From CANLBN01 sp050633825 (GTDB taxonomy: Bacteria > Pseudomonadota > Gammaproteobacteria > Pseudomonadales > Cellvibrionaceae): a DNA stretch of 41,686 nucleotides. The notes under the pieces are model-generated. The model was not told where the DNA came from. It saw only the letters and a program-made list of their open reading frames with translations, and ran no database searches. Position 1 is the stretch's first letter; every line of letters begins with the position of its first letter. Location: positions 1 through 41,686 of the forward strand of contig JBOEHG010000012.1 in the NCBI GenBank assembly GCA_050633825.1, in the 5' to 3' direction. The position numbers and the translations under genes are program-made. Shown in pieces: positions 14,017-22,441 of the stretch.

Positions 14017-16775
14017 AATTTTATAGCTTGGGCAATTTTATTTTCTAAGAGCGATTTTATCTTTAAGTAATGTGAAGTATAAATTTCTCCGGAATCTGAA
14101 ATCACTGAACGGCATCGGGAAAGATCGAGGTCTACAATGTCAACAGTTGTTTTTTTATCTTGAGATAGTTTAGATTGAATAAATTCATTTAATTTTTGAT
14201 AGGCGTTATCATTCTCGGCTACTTCTGAAAAAATATAACTGCCATGATTAAGAATAAATTTATATTCTCCATCAATATATTCAGCAGCAGCCTCAAATGC
14301 TAGGGTTGATTTGTCAACTTGAGAGCTAATGCTTTTTACTTGTGCTTGCCAGCCATTGTTAGTATGAGCAATTTCGTAAAATTTAATGGGCAGTATGTCC
14401 AGTGGGCTTACATCGGCTTTGGGTTGGTCTAATCGTCTATCATTGATTGCTCGTAGAAAGCGATGGAAAGCCTGCAATGATATTAAACTTTCTTGATGGT
14501 CAATGATGCATTCGTACCATATGCCCAGTTCATCAATTAAGGTGATGTCTGCATGTTGGCCACGCGGCCTAAAAAATACTTGAATAGAATCTGCTTGGTG
14601 ATGGCCAGAGAAAATACTTAAAGGGTGGTATGCCATTGTATTTTCATCTATGCCGACAGGACTGTAATATGGCATTATTGATGTTAGTATTTTTTTCAAT
14701 TCCCTTTCTGTTGACAGCCATTTTATCTCTGCACGTTTAGGATTGATATGTATCATTAAGTACTGTTGATCGATATAAGTAATGTAGCGCCCATTTTGAT
14801 TTTTTTTAAAGAATGCATCAATCCCCTTAAACAAGGCATCAAAAGTGCTTCTTAATTTTTGCTGTATATTCCGATTGGGATGATTGATAAGTATGTCTGG
14901 GTTGAATTCTTTCCCTTCTTTTTGTAAAGCATCAATAACAATGGGTAAAATAGAATCGACTAAGAGTCCGCTTTTATTGTCACATATTATTTCATTCCAG
15001 CTGTTAATTGATAGATAATCAATTTTACATTCCATTGATGAGATATCTACCTCAAGTTCATTGCCAGTATTTTTGTAAGATGATTGTGCCGTATAGTTAA
15101 TAAAAAATAGTAATTTTTTTAAATGGCAGCCTTTTTCAAAGACTTCGTGTTTAGCGGCTTTAATAGGTAGCGGTAGCAGAGAAGTAACAAAGCGACGTAA
15201 TGACTGAAATAATCTTGAGTCTATATCAATGTCTTCAAACTGAATCCGACTGCTGGCAATCATCACTTGGTTGCAGTGTAGCCAAGTGATGAGTTCAATC
15301 AGCGTTGGTTTTTTAATAATAATATCATCGTTTTTGTCGCAGGCAAGCCACAAGTTTGAAGTTTTATTGTTCTTGATCGATATTAATGGTTCTGCAATGC
15401 TTTTTGATAATAAAGGGTTTGCCCAATCAACTTTTCCCACTTTTTTCGAAAAGGCGGCATGTAATTTTCGTCCAAGAATATTAAGTTCTTTATTTGATGC
15501 GCTCATCCTTATTTTTTGTGAACGGAAGAATTCCATAATCAGATGATAGCTATAATTGAGTTCGCTAATAATTAATCGGCGTTCTTCAAGAATGTTTTTA
15601 AGAGGCCAGCGACTATGGTTATCGAGATGATGTATATGCTTATCACCCCATCCCCAAAACTTAGTCATCTCAAGCAGCATGCTTGATTTTGGCGATATTT
15701 TATAGCCTTCGGTCAGTGGTTGTTCTAGTTTGAAGTAAAAGCAGCGGCGCAGAAATTCTAAGCGCTCTTTTTGATCTGTTGAAATTAAATAGTTTTCGAT
15801 AAAATAATAAGTTTGTAAATAGGGGTCGGCATCCCACAAGTGAATTACACGCCGACGATCCACAGAATGTAACTGCTTTTTAAATAAAGTAGAAAGTAGC
15901 TCAGGTTTTGATAAATTTTGGCAGTAAATTTCTAATACTAACAACTTCATAATCGACTTATAGGGGGAGTCGATGGCTTTGTACAGTTGCCAAATAGCAG
16001 AGCTAATGAATTCGCTGGCTGGAATCTGTTCAATTCTACCAAAGTCGATCAGTTTTTTTTCGGGCAATAAACGTTGTTGATTGAGCGACTTAAAGTAATC
16101 GTTATAACTATCCTCTTGTCCTGGATGGACGAAAATCCATGCGGGTAGCTGCCCGCCTAAATGGATGGCTGTGCGGTAAAACTCATCCAAGAGTAAATAG
16201 TGCTGGGTGCTACCACTGGCTTCTTTATTAAAATCCAGTTTATTGGATAAGCGAAAAGCCTGATTATTCATCAAGAAAATGGTCACATCCAGTTGCAGTG
16301 TTTTTGCCCATTCGCAGATACGACCACACTTTTTCTCAAGCAAGCTTAGCCGATCATCATCCATATCAGGCCGATAGCATAACCATATATCGATATCGCT
16401 TTTGCTGTTTTGAGCGATAGTACCAAAGCTACCCATGGAAAATAGGGATAGAATATCGGCTCGGGCATGTTGCTGAGACTGGTTTTTATTCTGAAAACTT
16501 CGGGTGAGCTTGTGTAATTGTTGGACTTGCTCTTCTGTGGGCTTGAAATCTTCCAGGCCGGATGGTGTTGTCCGTGACAGGTAACCCGGTAGCATAGGAT
16601 GGTTGAAATGAATCAAGCAGGGCAGGACATCCAAAAATATACGTTGGCTCTCAGCTAAGCTCTCTCTGGCAAGCGCTAAACGGGCTTCATTGAGGCTCAA
16701 AAATGCACTACGGACATTATGGAGATGATGTCTGTCGAGCTGGTTTTGTGCTATTGGAAAATCTGGAGATGCCAT
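14013..16775 (-). CDS. cyaA: Class I adenylate cyclase
   Basis: A 920-aa cytoplasmic enzyme making cAMP from ATP, the signal for CRP/Vfr. The N-terminal catalytic domain has the nucleotidyltransferase-type motif GSFGT (115-119) with metal-binding Asp127 and Asp129 (SDIDIW). The N-terminal FNHPMLPGYLSRTTPSGL is characteristic of gammaproteobacterial CyaA. The C-terminal half is the regulatory domain. Length is typical for the pseudomonad type (about 950), longer than E. coli (848). The ATG at 16775 is the only reasonable start: no other start codon lies in the short open stretch upstream. AAAGGG abuts the ATG directly and a TATAAT box ends 6 nt upstream, so a leaderless mRNA is possible. Confidence 0.95.
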   Translation of the reverse strand: MASPDFPIAQNQLDRHHLHNVRSAFLSLNEARLALARESLAESQRIFLDVLPCLIHFNHPMLPGYLSRTTPSGLEDFKPTEEQVQQLHKLTRSFQNKNQSQQHARADILSLFSMGSFGTIAQNSKSDIDIWLCYRPDMDDDRLSLLEKKCGRICEWAKTLQLDVTIFLMNNQAFRLSNKLDFNKEASGSTQHYLLLDEFYRTAIHLGGQLPAWIFVHPGQEDSYNDYFKSLNQQRLLPEKKLIDFGRIEQIPASEFISSAIWQLYKAIDSPYKSIMKLLVLEIYCQNLSKPELLSTLFKKQLHSVDRRRVIHLWDADPYLQTYYFIENYLISTDQKERLEFLRRCFYFKLEQPLTEGYKISPKSSMLLEMTKFWGWGDKHIHHLDNHSRWPLKNILEERRLIISELNYSYHLIMEFFRSQKIRMSASNKELNILGRKLHAAFSKKVGKVDWANPLLSKSIAEPLISIKNNKTSNLWLACDKNDDIIIKKPTLIELITWLHCNQVMIASSRIQFEDIDIDSRLFQSLRRFVTSLLPLPIKAAKHEVFEKGCHLKKLLFFINYTAQSSYKNTGNELEVDISSMECKIDYLSINSWNEIICDNKSGLLVDSILPIVIDALQKEGKEFNPDILINHPNRNIQQKLRSTFDALFKGIDAFFKKNQNGRYITYIDQQYLMIHINPKRAEIKWLSTERELKKILTSIMPYYSPVGIDENTMAYHPLSIFSGHHQADSIQVFFRPRGQHADITLIDELGIWYECIIDHQESLISLQAFHRFLRAINDRRLDQPKADVSPLDILPIKFYEIAHTNNGWQAQVKSISSQVDKSTLAFEAAAEYIDGEYKFILNHGSYIFSEVAENDNAYQKLNEFIQSKLSQDKKTTVDIVDLDLSRCRSVISDSGEIYTSHYLKIKSLLENKIAQAIKF

Positions 16776-16781
16776 CCCTTT

Positions 16782-16787
16782 ATTATA
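16782..16787 (-). promoter_or_regulatory. Consensus -10 box just upstream of cyaA
   Basis: The reverse strand reads TATAAT then AAAGGG then the ATG of cyaA. If this is a genuine -10 element, transcription would begin at or next to the A of the start codon. The -35 position (17-bp spacing) reads TCACAT, which is poor, but it contains TCACA, a CRP half-site. Confidence 0.4.
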
Positions 16788-16837
16788 GGCTGGAATGGCA
16801 AAAAATGTGACACAGTTTGCGTTTTTCGCAAGACTAA

Positions 16838-16857
16838 AATCACATTATTGTGTGATT
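16838..16857. promoter_or_regulatory. Inverted repeat upstream of cyaA
   Basis: AATCACA-N6-TGTGATT is a perfect 7-bp dyad centred about 73 bp upstream of the cyaA ATG. The halves are in the reverse order of a CRP site. A small hairpin (TTGCG/CGCAA, 16817-16831) lies between it and the start codon. It may be an operator or a hairpin; no regulator can be named. Confidence 0.3.
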
Positions 16858-16930
16858 TCTTATGCTTACCCCTTATAAAAAGTAAGTGCTTTTAGAATTT
16901 AAGCCCCTTAAAACCAAAGGTTAGGGTTCT

Positions 16931-17683
16931 TTAAAATTTGAGCCCTAGGGTGAAATACAACCCATCGATATCAATATTGCCTTCGAAATCATTGATGTCA
17001 TCAACATCCAGTGTAAATGCCCGGTATCCGAGCTCTGCAACAAGGTCAACAACAGCGCCATCAACCACATAGCCAAGAGCAGCGGAAAAGTCTTTGAGTG
17101 TATTGTCATCATGACTAATAGTGTTGATGGTACCGCCTATGTAGAGGCCAGTAAGTGGAAGTTCAAAACGTGCATTGAAATAGACTAAGGGTATCCAGTC
17201 ATCAAGGTCAATAGAGGAGGATCCGGCTGTGCTACCCGTTACTGAGGCTTCACCGTTAAAATGGCGCCCGGTCAGGCCTATATCAAAGGTAACCCAGTTG
17301 CTTAAAGGCGAGTAAAAAAGTGTGGCATCCGTATGTGATAAGTCCAGCGTGGTGGATACCTGTTCAGTTGCAATATAGGTGACGCCATCAAAAACAAAGG
17401 TACCCGTTAGCGTTCCATTGGCCTCTGTATCAAGGTCGGTTCGTTGGACGAGTAGGTTGGGTATGACTGGTATAGGGTGCCTTAGTACCGCGCGAACCAC
17501 ATTGAAATTTTCGTCCTCAAAACCTAAATCATCAAGTGAGGCGGTATCTGCACCTTGCCCGACCCTCCCAGAATATTCCGTCTGCCATTGGCTGGCGGTA
17601 ACGGTAAAGTCAATCAAGGGTGCACTATAAACGGGTGTGCTGAGTAAGAGGGCTATTAGGGTTGTGTAAAGCGCTTTTTTCAT
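16931..17683 (-). CDS. TIGR04219-type outer-membrane beta-barrel protein
   Basis: A 250-aa exported protein with signal peptide MKKALYTTLIALLLSTPVYSA (cleavage about residue 20). The mature protein shows alternating beta strands and a C-terminal GLYFTLGLKF ending in Phe, as expected for an outer-membrane barrel. The segment LDDLGFEDENFNVVRAVLRHPIPVIPNL matches my memory of the TIGR04219 outer-membrane protein family. The function of that family is unknown. It follows cyaA on the same strand coordinates but is transcribed towards it (upstream of cyaA), with a 155-bp gap, and is probably a separate unit. mutM ends 89 bp upstream of its start. Confidence 0.72.
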   Translation of the reverse strand: MKKALYTTLIALLLSTPVYSAPLIDFTVTASQWQTEYSGRVGQGADTASLDDLGFEDENFNVVRAVLRHPIPVIPNLLVQRTDLDTEANGTLTGTFVFDGVTYIATEQVSTTLDLSHTDATLFYSPLSNWVTFDIGLTGRHFNGEASVTGSTAGSSSIDLDDWIPLVYFNARFELPLTGLYIGGTINTISHDDNTLKDFSAALGYVVDGAVVDLVAELGYRAFTLDVDDINDFEGNIDIDGLYFTLGLKF

Positions 17684-17772
17684 GATGGCCTCATGGATAA
17701 AAAAGAGTCTGTCGATAAAAGTCGTTTACAGTATGGTAGACGCTCGCTTAATTCGCAAAGTGAAAATGCCTT

Positions 17773-18588
17773 TTATGATTGACAGTGTGAACAATACACT
17801 GTTATTCGCTGTGACTGTCGAATGGCTTTCAGTGTTTTTGAACATTTTTTGCACGCTAACCCCTCTCGCCCATAAACATTGAGTTGTTGTACAAAGTAAC
17901 CGGGTTGGCCATCTCCGCCGACAAAATCTCTCAACGTTGTTCCCCCTTGAATAATAGAACGCTCCAGTACTTGTTTAATCGCAGTAATTAATTTTTCATA
18001 CTGTTTTTTGCTGACTTTTCCTGCGGGTTTTGTTGGGCGAATGCCTGCGTCAAATAATGCTTCGTTAGCATAAATATTACCTACACCGACAACGATTTTA
18101 CTGTCCATAATAAACGTTTTAATGTCTTTTTTTCGCTGTCGACTTTTTGCAAATAAATAATCGAGGTTAAATTCGGGTGATAACGGTTCTGGCCCCAAGT
18201 GCGTTAATAGTTTGTGTTCTTCGAGTGGCTCATCTGTCCATAATATGGCTCCAAACCGCCTTGGGTCATGAAAGCGTAAACAGGTTTTTCTGGAAAAAAT
18301 AAAATCAACATGGTCGTGTTTGCGCTGCAATTCTTTTGGGTCAACAATGCGTAAGCTTCCTGACATGCCTAGGTGAATGAGCATATGCCCGCTGGTAAAT
18401 CGAAATAATAAGTATTTTCCCCGCCGTTGAATATCTTTCAATAACTTCTTTTCAAGTAATTGGGGTAGTTCTTTTGGTATCGGCCAGCGCAAAGAGTGTT
18501 GACGGATAATCACAGTAGTCAGTTTTTTGCCTTCTATATGAGGGCTAATACCTCGACGGGTTGTTTCGACTTCGGGGAGTTCAGGCAT
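17773..18588 (-). CDS. mutM: Formamidopyrimidine-DNA glycosylase (Fpg/MutM)
   Basis: A 271-aa bifunctional DNA glycosylase/AP lyase that removes 8-oxoguanine and formamidopyrimidines. The N-terminus MPELPEVETTRRGI provides the Pro2 nucleophile and Glu3. Lys58 lies in RRGKYLLF, the H2TH helix region is VGVGNIYANEALFDAGI, and the intercalating loop is near the MLIHLGMSGSL strand. A C-terminal zinc finger (CKKC ... CSHC) is complete. Length equals that of the E. coli enzyme within two residues. It is a single-gene unit by its spacing. Confidence 0.96.
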   Translation of the reverse strand: MPELPEVETTRRGISPHIEGKKLTTVIIRQHSLRWPIPKELPQLLEKKLLKDIQRRGKYLLFRFTSGHMLIHLGMSGSLRIVDPKELQRKHDHVDFIFSRKTCLRFHDPRRFGAILWTDEPLEEHKLLTHLGPEPLSPEFNLDYLFAKSRQRKKDIKTFIMDSKIVVGVGNIYANEALFDAGIRPTKPAGKVSKKQYEKLITAIKQVLERSIIQGGTTLRDFVGGDGQPGYFVQQLNVYGREGLACKKCSKTLKAIRQSQRITVYCSHCQS

Positions 18589-18706
18589 GGTTTACCTATA
18601 AAATTGTAGAAAAAGATAGGCATGTGAGTGTATGTGTTTTTTTGCTTAGAGCAAAGCCACCCTTCATTTTATTCTACCAAAAAGGCGGTAGTACAGAGAG
18701 TAGCTG

Positions 18707-19393
18707 CTAGGTAGAGTGTGAGTTTGACTGTATCAGTCCGGCTAGATAGCTCTCTTTTTTGAGTAAAAACTCAGCTAGTAATATTGAGTAATCACTTTGA
18801 ACGGCTTCCCTAACAGAATGTCGCTTTTTTAATTGCGCCCTCCAATGGCAGACCTTTGAAAGATCATCAAATAAGTTTGTATGAAAATATTGCTCAAACA
18901 CATCAAAATACCGAAAGATAGGTGCATAGCTTGCATCTATCATACGAAAGCCTTTTCCTGAAAAATAAGGTTGTGATGATATTTCAGACTCTAACATCTC
19001 AAAACGAGTACGTAGGTCTTTCAGTGTTACGTCAAATGCGGTTTTGCTAGCGGCTGAATATAAAGCAGCAATTTTATTGAGGAGATGGGAGCCAAACTCT
19101 ATCCATGCTTTGTGATACGCTTTTTCTAAAGCGTTTTCAGGGAGTAATGTGTTAGGGGTGATTTCATCCAAGTATTCGCAAATAACGGCTGATTCAAAGA
19201 TGGGTTGGTGATTATCTACAATTAATAGCGGTACCTTCCCAAGTGGTGATAACGCTTCAAAGCCTTCGGGTTTGCTATTTAGGTCAATATCAGTTCGTGT
19301 GTGCGCTATACCTTTTTCTTTCAGTACGATAATGGATCGTTGAACATAAGGACATAATGCAAAAGTAATAAGCTCGAGTGTAGGTATCGTCAT
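18707..19393 (-). CDS. Glutathione S-transferase family protein
   Basis: A 228-aa soluble GST-fold protein. The thioredoxin-like N-terminal domain (about 5-80) carries CPYVQR at 14-19, a single cysteine in the glutaredoxin position as in omega/SspA/DHAR-like GSTs, cis-Pro in GKVPLL and the glutathione gamma-glutamyl site ESAVICEYLDE. A helical C-terminal domain follows (about 90-215). The cysteine-type active site suggests thiol-transferase or dehydroascorbate-type chemistry rather than classical conjugation; the substrate is unknown. It lies 16 bp downstream of a DoxX gene in a two-gene operon divergent from a LysR regulator. Confidence 0.87.
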   Translation of the reverse strand: MTIPTLELITFALCPYVQRSIIVLKEKGIAHTRTDIDLNSKPEGFEALSPLGKVPLLIVDNHQPIFESAVICEYLDEITPNTLLPENALEKAYHKAWIEFGSHLLNKIAALYSAASKTAFDVTLKDLRTRFEMLESEISSQPYFSGKGFRMIDASYAPIFRYFDVFEQYFHTNLFDDLSKVCHWRAQLKKRHSVREAVQSDYSILLAEFLLKKESYLAGLIQSNSHST

Positions 19394-19409
19394 CGCTTTT
19401 CTCCGCCCC

Positions 19410-19814
19410 TTAATTTTTATCTTGAGTAATAGCGTATGCCCCGTTACCTAGGAGAACTTGAATAATTAACATGATGCTTAGCACCAAAGGGTATTCCCAA
19501 CCTCCGCCTGTATTTGTGAATAGCCAGCCATTGTTATAGTGGGCCCATGTTGCTCCGAGTAGTATGGGAAATGATAAAAGACAAAATAGGCGAGTGTTAA
19601 ACCCAATGATGAGGCTGATACCGCTAATCACCTCTATAGCAAAAACAACATAAGCAAGGGCGGGAGGTAGGCCAAGTGAGGCGAAGGCCTCGGCTGTGCC
19701 TGGCAACGTATAAATAAAGAGCTTTAAATAAAGACTATGTGCAAGTAGCACAATACCTAGGGTAAGTCTTAAAAGGGATGCGGCATAAGCGGGTTGGTAA
19801 GTGTGGTTCATCAT
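19410..19814 (-). CDS. DoxX family membrane protein
   Basis: A 134-aa inner-membrane protein with four predicted transmembrane helices (about 10-30, 52-72, 76-94 and 108-128). Family features are LLRLTLGIVLLAHSLYLKLF near the N-terminus and LGLPPALAYVVFAIEVISGISLIIGFNTRL in the middle. DoxX proteins are named after a quinol oxidase subunit but most, like this one, are of unknown role and linked to redox stress. AAGGAG lies 12 nt before the first ATG; a second ATG follows directly. It heads the operon with the GST gene. Confidence 0.85.
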   Translation of the reverse strand: MMNHTYQPAYAASLLRLTLGIVLLAHSLYLKLFIYTLPGTAEAFASLGLPPALAYVVFAIEVISGISLIIGFNTRLFCLLSFPILLGATWAHYNNGWLFTNTGGGWEYPLVLSIMLIIQVLLGNGAYAITQDKN

Positions 19815-19887
19815 AATTCTCTATAACTCCTTCGTGGAAATTCGGTATAGGATCATTTTCCGCTATTGCTAGATGGCAAGTAAATTG

Positions 19888-19919
19888 GCAAAATTCGCAT
19901 CATAGGTTTGCGTTTTTGC
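19888..19919. promoter_or_regulatory. Candidate LysR-type operator between doxX and lysR genes
   Basis: GCAAAATTCGC and GCGTTTTTGC form an imperfect inverted repeat with an 11-nt centre. It lies 18 bp before the LysR start codon and about 75 bp upstream of doxX. The position fits an autoregulated divergent promoter controlled by the LysR protein. Confidence 0.45.
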
Positions 19920-19937
19920 AAATGAAGGGGCAAGAAG

Positions 19938-20810
19938 ATGAATTGGGAATTGTTGAAAGTATTTTTAGCAATAGCGGAAACCGGCACGCTTTCTGGGGCT
20001 GCAAAATATTTGGGTGTTAATCACTCTACAATATTTAGGCGCTTGCAAACCCTTGAGTCTAGTGTAGGGGCGCGCTTATTGGAGAAAGTCAATAATAAGT
20101 ATATCTTGACCCAATTGGGTGAGGATGTTTTGCTTGAAAGCAGAAAAATATCAGACTCTTTTGATCGAGTTGATAGGCAAATAATGGGGGCAGATTTTAA
20201 CCCCAAAGGGACCGTAAGAATTACGGCGCCATACAATATTGTTAATTTTTATCTATCTAGGGTATTGGCTGATTTTTGCTTTCAATATCCCGATATTGAG
20301 ATCAACTTACTCTCCAGTAATTTAGATTTTAATCTTGATCAGCGTCAAGCCGATATAGCGATCAGAGTGACGGCCTCCCCTCCTGAGCATTGGGTTGGTC
20401 GTCAGTTGTGCCAAATCCCTTGGAAAGTGTTTGGTAGCCATCGTTATATCGAAGAAAATGGCCTGCCAGATAACTTGTCTGATCTTAAGCATCACCGTTT
20501 AATTGGCGCATGTGGCGCAATGCTAAAGTTGCCGGGTTTTCTTTGGCTCGATGATCATCATATGGATAATGTTGGGGTGAGGTGTGACGAGCTTATAGCT
20601 ATGTCTTATTTCGCTGAGCAAGGCCATGGTTTGGCTATACTTCCAATGGACCAAATGAGGGAAGGCATTGTTCCGCTCCTTGACTATCCCCACGGTAAGT
20701 TCAGCACGCTTTGGTTACTAACGCATCCAGATCTTAGAAAAGTTGAAAGGATTAGGTTGGTAATGACTCATCTGGCACAAGCTTTACCACTTGCTATCGA
20801 GGGCCCTTAG
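19938..20810 (+). CDS. LysR family transcriptional regulator
   Basis: A 290-aa regulator. The winged helix-turn-helix occupies about 1-60 (FLAIAETGTLSGAAKYLGVNHSTIFRRLQTLESSVGARLLEK). A type 2 periplasmic-binding-like effector domain follows from about 90 (FNPKGTVRITAPYNIVNFYLSRVLADF). GAAGGGG precedes the ATG. Being divergent from doxX-GST, it most likely controls that pair, probably in response to an electrophile or oxidant; this is inference from arrangement only. The C-terminal domain has an unusual VKG-free ligand pocket sequence that does not identify the effector. Confidence 0.88.
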   Translation: MNWELLKVFLAIAETGTLSGAAKYLGVNHSTIFRRLQTLESSVGARLLEKVNNKYILTQLGEDVLLESRKISDSFDRVDRQIMGADFNPKGTVRITAPYNIVNFYLSRVLADFCFQYPDIEINLLSSNLDFNLDQRQADIAIRVTASPPEHWVGRQLCQIPWKVFGSHRYIEENGLPDNLSDLKHHRLIGACGAMLKLPGFLWLDDHHMDNVGVRCDELIAMSYFAEQGHGLAILPMDQMREGIVPLLDYPHGKFSTLWLLTHPDLRKVERIRLVMTHLAQALPLAIEGP

Positions 20811-20868
20811 GTTTTTATTGTTTAGTGTGTAGAGGTAAACACTAGGTACAAATAACAAATATTAGATA

Positions 20869-20895
20869 CAAAAAATCCGGCATGTGAGCCGGATT
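20869..20895 (-). terminator. Rho-independent terminator of rpmB-rpmG
   Basis: AATCCGGC pairs with GCCGGATT across ATGTGA. On the reverse strand the stem is followed by a T-run. It is 28 bp past the rpmG stop codon. Confidence 0.88.
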
Positions 20896-20922
20896 CTTTC
20901 GGTAAATGTAAAGAAGAACTAC

Positions 20923-21078
20923 TTACTTAATTTTGCCTTCTTTATACATCACGTGCTTACGAACAACGGGATCAAATTTTTTGATTTCCATTTTCTCTGG
21001 CATAGTGCGTTTGTTCTTGTCAGTGGTGTAGAAGTGACCAGTGCCTGCAGATGAGTTTAAACGAATCTTTTCGCGCAT
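20923..21078 (-). CDS. rpmG: 50S ribosomal protein L33
   Basis: A 51-aa basic ribosomal protein, translated from the reverse strand. MREKIRLNSSAGTGHFYTTDKNKR...KKFDPVVRKHVMYKEGKIK matches the bacterial L33 family in length and sequence. It lacks the CxxC pairs of zinc-binding L33 paralogues (C- form), as is usual for E. coli-type L33. GAGGGG precedes the ATG. It is 15 bp downstream of rpmB, with a shared terminator beyond. Confidence 0.97.
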   Translation of the reverse strand: MREKIRLNSSAGTGHFYTTDKNKRTMPEKMEIKKFDPVVRKHVMYKEGKIK

Positions 21079-21093
21079 GATATTCCCCTCTAA

Positions 21094-21330
21094 TTATACT
21101 TTTTCGCCACGGCTGCGCATGTCGGTTAAGACCTGCTCGATGCCTAGCTTATCAATAATACGTAAGCCTTTAGTGGATACGCGTAGTTTTACAAATCGTT
21201 TCTCAGACTCTACCCAAAAGCGGTGAGTGTGTAGATTAGGCAAAAAACGACGCTTGGTATGGTTTTTTGCGTGAGATACATTGTTTCCAGTTACAGGGCG
21301 TTTGCCGGTAACCTGACATACTCTGGACAT
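21094..21330 (-). CDS. rpmB: 50S ribosomal protein L28
   Basis: A 78-aa ribosomal protein with the typical MSRVCQVTGKRPVTGNNVSHAKNHTKRRFLPNLH start and the KLRVSTKGLRIIDK core. The length is the same as in E. coli. A lone N-terminal cysteine (Cys5) is present and no zinc pairs. It heads the rpmB-rpmG operon with a recognisable promoter at 21474-21502 and a strong hairpin in the leader (21354-21373). Confidence 0.97.
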   Translation of the reverse strand: MSRVCQVTGKRPVTGNNVSHAKNHTKRRFLPNLHTHRFWVESEKRFVKLRVSTKGLRIIDKLGIEQVLTDMRSRGEKV

Positions 21331-21353
21331 GACGTGCCTCTATGTGCGTTCAG

Positions 21354-21373
21354 GTGCTGCTTTTAAGCAGCAC
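21354..21373 (-). other. Perfect 9-bp hairpin in the rpmB leader
   Basis: GTGCTGCTTTTAAGCAGCAC has a 9-bp stem with a two-base centre, so a 20-bp palindrome. It lies 24 bp upstream of the rpmB start codon, just ahead of the ribosome binding region. No T-run follows, so it is not an ordinary terminator. Role unknown; autogenous control by L28 or L33 is one possibility. Confidence 0.4.
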
Positions 21374-21473
21374 GGATAAATTAAATTCGGTTCTTCTTGG
21401 GCGCATGATTTAACGCCCATGCTTTACATTGAGTGTGCATAATAAGCAGCATCAATGGTGATCAGAGCCCCGC

Positions 21474-21502
21474 TTTACAGAAATAACGGATATGGACGTC
21501 AA
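21474..21502 (-). promoter_or_regulatory. Sigma-70 promoter of rpmB-rpmG
   Basis: The reverse strand has -35 TTGACG and -10 TGTAAA separated by exactly 17 bp. The leader to rpmB would be about 135 nt. The rest of the 21331-21631 spacer holds no gene. Confidence 0.55.
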
Positions 21503-21631
21503 ACTGTTACGGAGTACCCCGAAAAAGAGCCGCGTTTTATACCAGACCAGGCGCCAAATAGCAATAAATAACTTGTTTTTGGCTGATTCAAGTGGCATTA
21601 AGCTGGGTTTTGGGCGACTTTAACGTGATTC

Positions 21632-22306
21632 TCAAATCCATCCTCGCTCAGCAAAAGAACTAACGCCACCATCGCCAATGACCATATGGTCTAGTACTCG
21701 AATATCGAGGGTAGAGAGTGCTTGCTTGATATCTACGGTTACTCTTTTATCTGATTCGCTGGGCTCTGTTGTTCCTGATGGGTGATTGTGAGCCAATATG
21801 ACGGCAGCAGCATTATGGTCGAGCGCGCGCTTGATAATTTCTCTTGGATATACATGCGCACAATTAATGGTTCCCTGAAATAGCTCTTCGTAGGTAATAA
21901 GTCTATGTTGGTTATCAAGGAACAGTACAGCAAACACCTCTCGTTGCTGGTGGCGTAGCTTAGAGGTTAAGAATTGTTTAACTTCGCGGGCGTGATTGAA
22001 CGCTTTACCCTTTCTAAGTGTCTCAGAAAGATGGCGGCGCGCTATTTCCAGTACTGCTTGTAATTGGGTATATTTGGCATTTCCCAGCCCTTTTGCTTTG
22101 CAAAATGAGCCTTTATCGGCTTCTAGTAAAGGGCGTAAACCATTAAATTGTGTCAGTAAATCGCGTGCAAGTGCTACAGCCGATTTTCCTGCATAGCCTG
22201 TTCGTAAGAAGATTGCTAATAGCTCAGCATCTGAAAGGCTTTCAGGCCCTTGAGAGAGTAATTTTTCGCGGGGACGTTCGGCACTTGGCCAATCGGTAAT
22301 TGCCAT
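21632..22306 (-). CDS. radC: RadC family JAB/JAMM protein
   Basis: A 224-aa protein. The N-terminal helix-hairpin-helix region (RPREKLLSQGPESLSDAELLAIFLRTG...) precedes a JAB1/MPN-type domain with ELFQGTINCAHVYPREI and the metal motif HNHPSG...SESD. Despite the name, RadC has no proven role in DNA repair and the family's function is unresolved. The start was set at the ATG at 22306 because AAGGAG lies about 8 nt upstream and the length then equals E. coli RadC (222 aa). A longer frame back to 22330 is unlikely. It is divergent from coaBC, the classical arrangement. Confidence 0.92.
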   Translation of the reverse strand: MAITDWPSAERPREKLLSQGPESLSDAELLAIFLRTGYAGKSAVALARDLLTQFNGLRPLLEADKGSFCKAKGLGNAKYTQLQAVLEIARRHLSETLRKGKAFNHAREVKQFLTSKLRHQQREVFAVLFLDNQHRLITYEELFQGTINCAHVYPREIIKRALDHNAAAVILAHNHPSGTTEPSESDKRVTVDIKQALSTLDIRVLDHMVIGDGGVSSFAERGWI

Positions 22307-22441
22307 GGGGTACACTCCTTGTGTATTCATATCCTTTTATCAAGCTTTATATGACTTGATGCCTATTATTCCTTTTGGTCGTGAGACCAAAAGTGGTATC
22401 TTAACGCGCTTTTTGTAGAGATCAAACGAGTAAATACAAGA

